Positions 1-5,352 of a stretch of 6,220 nucleotides of DNA are shown here, piece by piece. The notes beneath the pieces are model-generated. The model worked only from the letters and a program-made list of their open reading frames with translations, was not told the DNA's origin and made no database searches. The stretch comes from Bacillota bacterium (GTDB lineage Bacteria; Bacillota_A; Clostridia; Acetivibrionales; DUMB01). Made by a program: the position numbers and the translations under genes. The stretch's first letter is position 1. Each line of letters starts with the position of its first letter. The stretch lies in assembly GCA_023621975.1 (NCBI GenBank), contig JAMOAC010000106.1, forward strand, positions 1-6,220, written 5' to 3'.

Positions 1-920
1 AGCGGACTGAACCACAGCAAATCACCTACTCGGCTGGCCCCGTTGTCTCCCACTTCGAACCCGAAGTTTACATCGGAAATATCCTCGCCCACAATTTCAA
101 TGTTTTCCATTTTGCCGTTGCCAAGGCCTGCCTTGTCCGCTTCGCTGATGAATTCAAGGCTCATGGGGTCAAACCCCATCATCTTCGAGGAAACGGCATC
201 TATTGCGACCTGGTCCCCGCTTGCTAAGATATAGTTTTTGACTTCAGGCTTCATTGTTCTCGGACCGGGGCCGTTTCCCGCCACAGTCCCGTCCGTTACT
301 GCAAAAATTCCCGAATGTATTTCTTTTTGTATTGCAAGCAAGTCAACCAGCGTCTTGTGTATTACACTGTGAGTATAGTGGCGTTTGGTGTTCAGCAGCC
401 CGCCGAAAGCATTCTTCATTGCGCCCGTTGTCGTCGTATATATATGGCATTTCATAGTGGGCAGATGGACTATGTTTTTGTCAAAGAAGTAATCAGGCAC
501 CATAATGCCTTTGGGAAAGATCTTGTCAAGCACAAGCATCTTTGCCTTCGGTTCATATTTTACCCACTTCATGTCTTCTTTCCTGAAGTTGTACAAAACA
601 GGTATATTGTACCTTTTGAATATGTCTACGTACTTGTTGAGCCTTTCTCCCTTATAGGCATTGGTCACAACGGTCTTATTCTGAACGCACACAATATCAT
701 CGTAGCCGTCCTCCCTGAGGCACTGTATCACCGCCTCCAGCTGCCACGGAGTCGTGTTTGCGCCGGGATACGGAAAGTGCCATGATATATTATCCTTCAG
801 TATTGTCGTCTTGCCTTTCTGAAGATATTTGTCGTACTCCGCCATCCTCATAAGCTTTTTATAATCTTCAATAACCGTCTCCGGTTTTGTTTTAAGCACT
901 GCAACCTTTGATTTTGTCAC
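1..920 (-). CDS. DUF362 domain-containing protein (C-terminus cut by window edge)
   Basis: An open frame runs unbroken from a GTG at 920 to the left edge: 306 codons with no stop, so the C-terminus is missing. The start is set by a GGGAGG ribosome binding site (929-934) 8 nt upstream, and no in-frame ATG precedes the conserved region. DUF362 hallmarks are visible. The segment HLPTMKCHIYTTTTGAMKNAF (about residues 152-172) matches the family pattern of an LPK-K-x-H element followed by TGA-x-KN. AVTDGTVAGNGPGPR (207-221) matches the DG...GNGP motif, followed by ILASGDQVAIDAV (231-243) and MGFDP (248-252). No CxxCxxC ferredoxin cluster is seen in the part present. The usual KTH is KCH here. There is no signal peptide or membrane segment, so it is probably cytoplasmic. 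The family has no firmly established general reaction and none is assigned. It lies 144 nt downstream of the UbiA-type gene with its own AT-rich leader. Confidence 0.92.
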   Translation of the reverse strand, partial: MTKSKVAVLKTKPETVIEDYKKLMRMAEYDKYLQKGKTTILKDNISWHFPYPGANTTPWQLEAVIQCLREDGYDDIVCVQNKTVVTNAYKGERLNKYVDIFKRYNIPVLYNFRKEDMKWVKYEPKAKMLVLDKIFPKGIMVPDYFFDKNIVHLPTMKCHIYTTTTGAMKNAFGGLLNTKRHYTHSVIHKTLVDLLAIQKEIHSGIFAVTDGTVAGNGPGPRTMKPEVKNYILASGDQVAIDAVSSKMMGFDPMSLEFISEADKAGLGNGKMENIEIVGEDISDVNFGFEVGDNGASRVGDLLWFSP

Positions 921-928
921 CAAGAAAA

Positions 929-934
929 CCTCCC
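929..934 (-). promoter_or_regulatory. Ribosome binding site that fixes the GTG start of the DUF362 gene
   Basis: Minus-strand GGGAGG lies 8 nt before the GTG at 920. It is a near-perfect Shine-Dalgarno match at ideal spacing and is the reason a GTG start was chosen. Confidence 0.85.
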
Positions 935-973
935 GACTTCGTGATTTCGTGTTTCAGTAATACTTTTCACCAG

Positions 974-1028
974 TATCAGTTTAATAATGTCAGCATATCA
1001 GCAATATCAATTTAATAATATTAACATA
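974..1028. repeat. Two imperfect 24-nt direct repeats in the DUF362 leader
   Basis: Positions 974-997 and 1005-1028 match at 20 of 24 positions, offset by 31 nt. They share the core TTTAATAAT flanked by TATCA on the left and CATA on the right. The second copy overlaps the candidate -10 element. The repeat could be an operator pair or a local duplication; the sequence does not tell which. Confidence 0.6.
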
Positions 1029-1045
1029 AATAAACCTGTTTTCAA
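1018..1045 (-). promoter_or_regulatory. Candidate promoter for the DUF362 gene
   Basis: On the minus strand, TTGAAA (1045 to 1040) is followed after 16 nt by TAATAT (1023 to 1018), and TGT directly before the -10 resembles an extended -10. This would give a leader of about 90 nt. A perfect TTGACA also lies at 1063-1058, overlapping the end of the upstream gene, but has no good -10 partner. The region is so AT-rich that chance matches are likely. Confidence 0.35.
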
Positions 1046-1064
1046 AAAGTTAATTACTGTCAAA

Positions 1065-1940
1065 TCAGTAGAAATAATATACAATAATAATGCTTGTAAC
1101 AGCCCACAAAATTATGTCTATCAGCAAAGGCTTGTCCTTGAGCAAGGCAAGTTCGGGGCTGCCCCCCAAATCAGTTGTGGCAGCAAGGTACTGGTAGCGT
1201 AAAATGCCATACAATACAAAAGGTATTGTAAACATCATATAGTAAGACTTTCCGGCGTTAAACGTATATAAGGAATACGTTATCACGGTGGCGGAAGTTA
1301 CAACACCCAGCATCTGGTCAATAAGTTCAGGGGTATACTGATTCAAATTCTTCCTGTGCCTTGATGCATCGCCGGACATTACAATAAGCTCGCTTTTTCT
1401 TTTGTTAAGCGCCAGAAACAAAGCGAGCAGGGTTGTACACTCAACCAGCCAGGGCGATATCTTTACGTCTATCATTACCGCACCGCCTACGGTACGCAGC
1501 ACAAACCCCATTGAAATAATGATAACATCAAGAATAACCACATTTTTCAAAACCAGTGAATATGCAGATACCATCAGTGTATAGCCGGCAAGTACCAGGA
1601 AAAGTTCAAAACGCAGTGAAAATGCAATTATAAGGGAAACCGTCAGGATAATGCCCGCAGACAGCAGGGCTTCCGCCGGCTTGAGCTTTCCTGATGCGAC
1701 AGGCCTTTTGCATTTTCGCGGGTGCAGCATGTCCTTTTTTCTGTCTATAACATCATTTATCAGGTAAACTGAACCGGATACCGCTGAAAACAGCAAAAAA
1801 GCATACACCGACTTTATTACCGGTTCGGGGTCAAAAAAAGACTTGGAAAAAATAAGGCCTGCAAAAACAAAAATATTTTTTGTCCACTGTTTCGGCCTCA
1901 TGGATTTCAATATATAGTAAAGTTTTGCACCGATGTTCAT
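1065..1940 (-). CDS. UbiA-superfamily prenyltransferase, decaprenyl-phosphate phosphoribosyltransferase type
   Basis: An integral membrane enzyme of 291 residues. It resembles the UbiA-superfamily branch that transfers phosphoribose from PRPP to a polyprenyl phosphate, the first step to polyprenyl-phosphate-linked pentoses. The start region has SMRPKQWTKNIFVFAGLIFS (13-32), typical of this branch. The first Asp-rich Mg2+/diphosphate motif is NDVIDRKKD (62-70), followed by HPRKCKRPVASGKL (73-86). Further family elements are YSLVLKNVVILDV (127-139), LRTVGGA (148-154), LALNKRKSEL (176-185), RHRKNLNQY (194-202) and GGSPELALLKDKPLL (259-273). About eight hydrophobic segments are present. ATG 1940 was chosen because AGGGG lies 8 nt upstream and the conserved region begins directly after it. 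A GTG at 1985 would add 15 residues and also has a possible AGGGA site. It sits 166 nt after the GT-C gene. Lipid and sugar specificity are inferred; another UbiA activity cannot be excluded. Confidence 0.9.
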   Translation of the reverse strand: MNIGAKLYYILKSMRPKQWTKNIFVFAGLIFSKSFFDPEPVIKSVYAFLLFSAVSGSVYLINDVIDRKKDMLHPRKCKRPVASGKLKPAEALLSAGIILTVSLIIAFSLRFELFLVLAGYTLMVSAYSLVLKNVVILDVIIISMGFVLRTVGGAVMIDVKISPWLVECTTLLALFLALNKRKSELIVMSGDASRHRKNLNQYTPELIDQMLGVVTSATVITYSLYTFNAGKSYYMMFTIPFVLYGILRYQYLAATTDLGGSPELALLKDKPLLIDIILWAVTSIIIVYYFY

Positions 1941-2013
1941 GTTCCTCGCCCCTAAACTCTCTCCATACTCGCCATATTGCACCACAATTTTCCCTATATG
2001 CTGCTATGGCTAC

Positions 2014-2026
2014 ATTGTAACACAAT
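2014..2026 (-). promoter_or_regulatory. Candidate extended -10 promoter for the UbiA-type gene
   Basis: Minus-strand TACAAT (2019 to 2014) is directly preceded by TGT, giving an extended -10 element. No good TTGACA-like -35 is present at 16-18 nt. The element overlaps a small inverted repeat, ATTGT/ACAAT with a 3-nt gap, which could be an operator or chance. The implied start near 2007 fits either candidate translation start of the gene. Confidence 0.4.
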
Positions 2027-2106
2027 ATTCTCTAAAAAGCTTCCCTTTTTTGAGTACTCCTGGAACACCAGCAAAAACAAGCCGATAAACTGAACAATAT
2101 CCTGTA

Positions 2107-3786
2107 TCAGTTGACATACAGCCTGTAAATACTTCCTTCTTCCGTCTCTGCAACCTTTTCAAGCTTATAGTGACCGGACAGTTCTTCAATACTGTAGTTT
2201 GGGCCTGCACCATATTTATCAAACCATACAATATAGTTAGCTTCAGAACTCCTAACGGCCTTGTCAAACCTTTCAAGTCCGTATATTTGAAGGCTGTTCT
2301 TGCGAGGAGTGTAGCAGGCTGGTTTATGCGCAAGGGCATAAATCGCGTCAGGGCAGTTACTGTATATATTCCCCTCCAAAGGCATTTCCCTCAGCATTTT
2401 TATCATTCCTGAACCATGCCACCTGACAGTGTTGAAACCTCCTGCACCGTTTTCAAGCAAATGCTTCATTCCGCTTACAGTAGATGTAGCGGGAAATACA
2501 AGCCATAAAACCGCCAGTGCCGTAAGAATAAAACTGATAGCCTTTTTAGTATGCCGGGCTGCTTTATCCGTATGTAAAGATTTTTTATTTATATTGTCTT
2601 CAATATGATTGCCTTGCTGCCTGCTTTCTTGATTAAAATAATTGGTTACCATGTCAAGAATTGTTGCCGCTGTCATAATTAACGGCACGAATACCGGGGA
2701 CAGGAGCCTGTTGTCAATGCTGTCAAAGGCAACTGCCGTTGCCGTCCCGACAAGATACACCACGTAAAACATTGTAAAAAGAACAGGGGTTGCAAGTACT
2801 GAAAAAGTAATACTTTCTGTCCCGCATATTTTCCTGTTTCTTAATGCCGCTATTATTAAAAGTACAATAAAGACGATAAAAATAAATGCAAAAGCCATTT
2901 TCAGCATTTTAACAGCCATGTCGCCCAAACTTGCATCAATTCCGTCCAGCGGCACAACCCATGAAGCCAGTGTTTTAACAGTCAAAACCATGTTTTCCTT
3001 CAGTGAACGGATTGAAGGCGTCCTTGCCCCGAACAGTGTCCCGGATAAAATATAATTCCTGACAGCCCATATGCCAAGAGGCAGCCCGGATATAAACCCG
3101 AACGCCAGCATATGGTACAGCCTGTCCACAATTTTTTTGCGCCGAAATATAATCACAGCCACTCCTATCAGAATAAGTACAACACCTATATACCTGGTGA
3201 TACATGCAAGTGCGGCAAAAATCGCAGACAAAAGCAAAAGGCTTAATCTCTGTGTCTTTAAATATTTTTCCGTTTCAATGATAAACAGCAGCAGGAATAG
3301 TATGAACAAAGGCTCCGACCAAACATACCTGGAAACATATAATAACGGAACTGAAAAGACCAGGGCACCCAGCCCCCATAACACGAATACCTTGTTCCTT
3401 ACATTTGATAAAAGCCACATCCCGGTGATGAATATGACCAGTCCCAGAATGAAGGCATTCAGATAGTTGGCAGCCGGCGCAATATCAAGCCCGAAAAGTT
3501 CCGCAATTGCAAGCAGGCTGGGATACAGAGGGGGCCATTGTATGAAAGGGGCATTAAAGCCGAAATACACGTAGCCCTTACCCTCAGCCAGGCTTCTTGC
3601 TGCATACATATATGCGACTGAATCGGCGGATATACCGGGTCCGAACTTTGACGTGCCCAATAGCACAAGAAAAGCGGCAAAAGCACCTGCTGCTGCCGAA
3701 ACCATATACCATATAATATTCTTATTAAATGTATGTTCAGCGTTTTTCCTACCCATGCGTAAATTCCCGTTCTCTTTATTTTTCAT
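2107..3786 (-). CDS. GT-C membrane glycosyltransferase (GT39/ArnT/PMT-like)
   Basis: A 559-residue polytopic membrane protein. Family members of this fold move a sugar from a polyprenyl-phosphate donor to a lipid, glycan or protein on the outer membrane face. After the first membrane segment (about 24-44) comes a first outer loop with GISADSVAYMYAARSLAEGK (51-70), where Asp55 is at the usual catalytic position, followed by the PPLYPSLLA motif (85-93). SEPLF (157-161), ITRYIGV (196-202) and NRLLSP (359-364) are further family-type motifs. Around ten hydrophobic segments are seen, then a charged loop (384-414), a last helix (about 415-433) and a soluble C-terminal tail of some 120 residues. The start is uncertain: ATG 3786 has no clear Shine-Dalgarno, GTG 3801 lies within a promoter-like sequence, and ATG 3756 has a weak GGGA 8 nt upstream. 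Acceptor and sugar are unknown. The adjacent UbiA-type gene suggests a polyprenyl-phosphate pentose donor (inference). Confidence 0.85.
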   Translation of the reverse strand: MKNKENGNLRMGRKNAEHTFNKNIIWYMVSAAAGAFAAFLVLLGTSKFGPGISADSVAYMYAARSLAEGKGYVYFGFNAPFIQWPPLYPSLLAIAELFGLDIAPAANYLNAFILGLVIFITGMWLLSNVRNKVFVLWGLGALVFSVPLLYVSRYVWSEPLFILFLLLFIIETEKYLKTQRLSLLLLSAIFAALACITRYIGVVLILIGVAVIIFRRKKIVDRLYHMLAFGFISGLPLGIWAVRNYILSGTLFGARTPSIRSLKENMVLTVKTLASWVVPLDGIDASLGDMAVKMLKMAFAFIFIVFIVLLIIAALRNRKICGTESITFSVLATPVLFTMFYVVYLVGTATAVAFDSIDNRLLSPVFVPLIMTAATILDMVTNYFNQESRQQGNHIEDNINKKSLHTDKAARHTKKAISFILTALAVLWLVFPATSTVSGMKHLLENGAGGFNTVRWHGSGMIKMLREMPLEGNIYSNCPDAIYALAHKPACYTPRKNSLQIYGLERFDKAVRSSEANYIVWFDKYGAGPNYSIEELSGHYKLEKVAETEEGSIYRLYVN

Positions 3787-3791
3787 AACAA

Positions 3792-3820
3792 ACAATATCA
3801 CGAGGGGTATTAAGTGTCAA
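3792..3820 (-). promoter_or_regulatory. Promoter-like sequence for the GT-C gene
   Basis: On the minus strand a perfect TTGACA (3820 to 3815) is followed after exactly 17 nt by TATTGT (3797 to 3792), which matches TATAAT at 4 of 6 positions. The predicted transcription start falls at or next to the ATG at 3786. This would mean either leaderless translation there or use of the downstream ATG at 3756. Confidence 0.5.
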
Positions 3821-3828
3821 GAACTGCA

Positions 3829-3857
3829 CAGCGGTATTCACTCCGGCAGCGGTATTC
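3829..3857. repeat. 11-nt exact direct repeat upstream of the GT-C gene promoter
   Basis: The plus-strand word CAGCGGTATTC occurs at 3829-3839 and 3847-3857, offset by 18 nt, immediately upstream of the TTGACA element. It could be a tandem activator site or a small duplication. Confidence 0.6.
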
Positions 3858-3889
3858 GCTTTGCCTGAGAGTAGCTGTTCGGTGCTTTC

Positions 3890-5053
3890 TTACAAGCTGT
3901 CCACCTCAATCCACTGCTTCTCGGCAATGGACGTTTCAACAGCCTCCAGCACCTGTGAACATTTCACACCATCGTTGAAATCGGGCAATGCCGGCTTCCC
4001 TGATGCAATCGCCTCGGTGAACTCATACAGTTCGTGTACAATCGTGTGCTCATACCCGATGACATGTCCAGCAGGCCACCAGGCTTCCATATACGGATGT
4101 GAGCCTTCCGTCACCTGAATTAGCCTGAAGCCCTGAATACCCTCTTCATCTTCCCTGCTGAAATACTGAAGTTCATTCATCCGTTCAAACTCAAATTTCA
4201 GGCTGCCTTTTTCCCCATTAATTTCAAAGGACATTCCATTTTTATGGCCGGCAGCAAAACGGGTTGCTTCAAAGGAACCAAGGGCTCCGTTCTTAAACTC
4301 GGCCAGGAACAGCGTCGCATCATCCACGGTGACTTCACCCTTTTTCGAGCTATCCTGTGCTTTTCCGCTCAAACCAGTCATTTTACCAACAATCGGCCTC
4401 TCTTTGATAAATGTCCTGGAAAGCCCCATAACCTTGCTAAAGTCCCCCACCAGGTACCTGGCCAGGTCAATCAGATGTGCACCAAGATCTCCAAGGGAAC
4501 CGGATCCGGCTATATTCCTGTCAAGCCTCCACACCAGGGGGAAATCCGGATCAATAATCCAGTCCTGCAGGTAAAGAGCCCGGAAATGATAAATTTTTCC
4601 GATTTTTCCCTCGTCAATGAGTTTTTTAGCCAGCCGTACCGCAGGTGCAAACCGGTAATTAAAGCCGATTTGATGCTTTACACCGTTTTTCTCCGCAGCC
4701 GCAAGCATTTCCCGCGCATCCTTCAGGTTAAGCGCCAGGGGCTTTTCACAGAAAACATGCTTCCCTGCCTCTGCTGCCGCAATGGCAATTTCCTTATGTA
4801 CATTGGTGGGGGCTGCAATATCCACCATATCAATGTCATCCCGCCTGACCAGGTTTTCCCATGAAGTCTCATAGCTTTCCCATCCGAACTTCGCGGCCGA
4901 TTCTTTTACCCAGGCTTCATCCCTTCCGCAGAGCGCTTTCAAGACTATCTCCCTGCCGTGGTTAAAAAACATGCCTATCCTCTGAAAAGCATTACTATGG
5001 GCTTTGCCCATAAACTTGTATCCAATCAGGCCCACATTCAATTTTTCTTTCAC
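3890..5053 (-). CDS. Gfo/Idh/MocA-family NAD(P)-dependent sugar dehydrogenase
   Basis: A cytoplasmic oxidoreductase of 387 residues, the usual family size. The N-terminal Rossmann region starts NVGLIGYKFMGKAHSNAF (6-23); the second Gly of the GxGxxG motif is Lys13. The family signature CEKPLALNL with the catalytic Lys is at 102-110. The substrate domain has YLQDWIIDPDFPLVWRLDR (161-179), GSGSLGDLGAHLIDLARYLV (183-202, with the conserved Asp and His) and a C-terminal sheet. YLQDW and the W-R...AGSG...GD pattern recall levoglucosan-dehydrogenase-like members, but the substrate cannot be read from sequence. The GTG at 5053 was chosen because GGGGGG lies 9 nt upstream and the Rossmann strand begins at once. 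An ATG at 5101 would add 16 repeat-encoded residues (KSIYKGKYYKG...) with a poor ribosome binding site. The gene is preceded by a terminator and a repeat-filled leader, so it probably starts its own transcript. Confidence 0.95.
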   Translation of the reverse strand: MKEKLNVGLIGYKFMGKAHSNAFQRIGMFFNHGREIVLKALCGRDEAWVKESAAKFGWESYETSWENLVRRDDIDMVDIAAPTNVHKEIAIAAAEAGKHVFCEKPLALNLKDAREMLAAAEKNGVKHQIGFNYRFAPAVRLAKKLIDEGKIGKIYHFRALYLQDWIIDPDFPLVWRLDRNIAGSGSLGDLGAHLIDLARYLVGDFSKVMGLSRTFIKERPIVGKMTGLSGKAQDSSKKGEVTVDDATLFLAEFKNGALGSFEATRFAAGHKNGMSFEINGEKGSLKFEFERMNELQYFSREDEEGIQGFRLIQVTEGSHPYMEAWWPAGHVIGYEHTIVHELYEFTEAIASGKPALPDFNDGVKCSQVLEAVETSIAEKQWIEVDSL

Positions 5054-5056
5054 CTG

Positions 5057-5203
5057 GCAATACCCCCCTTTATAATACTTTCCTTTATAAATACTTTTCA
5101 TATAATACTTTTCGTAATAAATACTCTCATTAATAAAATAAATACTTCCATTGATAAATACTTTCCCTTATAAATATCTTTCTTTATGAATACTCTCCTT
5201 CTA
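5057..5203 (-). repeat. Nine-copy degenerate ~16-nt tandem repeat in the dehydrogenase leader
   Basis: The plus-strand core AATAC (AATAT in one copy) begins at 5059, 5074, 5090, 5104, 5120, 5141, 5157, 5173 and 5189, giving offsets of 15, 16, 14, 16, 21, 16, 16 and 16 nt. On the minus strand each unit is roughly a purine run (GGAAAG, GAGAG, GGGGGG) followed by GTATTTATA. The last unit supplies the GGGGGG ribosome binding site of the dehydrogenase gene, so the array lies in its untranslated leader and ends at the start codon. Confidence 0.85.
5063..5068 (-). promoter_or_regulatory. Ribosome binding site of the Gfo/Idh/MocA gene, embedded in the repeat array
   Basis: Minus-strand GGGGGG lies 9 nt upstream of the GTG at 5053. 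It occupies the purine-run position of the last repeat unit and decides the start over the upstream ATG at 5101. Confidence 0.7.
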
Positions 5204-5312
5204 GACACTCAAGTTGCCTGTCTCATGTCCATCACTATATATAATATACACAAAACATGTTTGGAAAAGAAAGGATTGTTATGTATATCATAAAATTTTC
5301 AATATTTTAAAG
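5204..5312. other. AT-rich spacer holding the probable dehydrogenase promoter
   Basis: This stretch between the terminator and the repeat array has no plausible gene. Minus-strand TATA-rich sequence at about 5233-5249 offers several possible -10 hexamers. A TTTCCA about 18 nt upstream is only a weak -35, so no single promoter is called. Confidence 0.4.
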
Positions 5313-5342
5313 AAAAAACCGGCAGATTTTGTTCTGCCGGTT
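5313..5342 (-). terminator. Rho-independent terminator of the thioredoxin-reductase-like gene
   Basis: On the minus strand, a perfect 10-bp stem AACCGGCAGA/TCTGCCGGTT (5342-5333 with 5326-5317) has a 6-nt loop. Its last two Ts begin a run of six Ts (5318 to 5313). It lies 10 nt past the stop codon. A smaller AAGCC/GGCTT hairpin (5345-5362) overlaps the stop. Confidence 0.93.
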
Positions 5343-5352
5343 GTAAGCCTTT

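Noticed and set aside
315..785. 156-codon plus-strand open frame
   Set aside because: It is antisense to the DUF362 gene, whose frame has clear family motifs; the plus-strand product shows no recognisable domain.
2030..2060. Terminator after the GT-C gene
   Set aside because: The A-rich/T-rich inverted repeat (CTC...AAAAA with TTTTT...GAG) has almost no GC pairs and no T-tract after a stable stem.
2010..2339. 109-codon minus-strand open frame overlapping the end of the GT-C gene
   Set aside because: It overlaps the GT-C coding end in another frame, and its translation looks like a frame-shifted reading of that gene plus intergenic sequence.
3071..3466. 131-codon plus-strand open frame
   Set aside because: Antisense shadow of the GT-C gene with no family motif.
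4244..4864. 206-codon plus-strand open frame
   Set aside because: It lies wholly antisense to the well-supported Gfo/Idh/MocA gene and its product resembles no known family.
5054..5101. N-terminal extension of the dehydrogenase from ATG 5101
   Set aside because: The extra residues are encoded by the tandem repeat, the ATG has only a weak GAAAAG upstream, and GTG 5053 has a stronger site and fits the family N-terminus.
5057..5203. CRISPR array
   Set aside because: Units are about 16 nt, degenerate and contiguous, with no unique spacers and no cas genes nearby.
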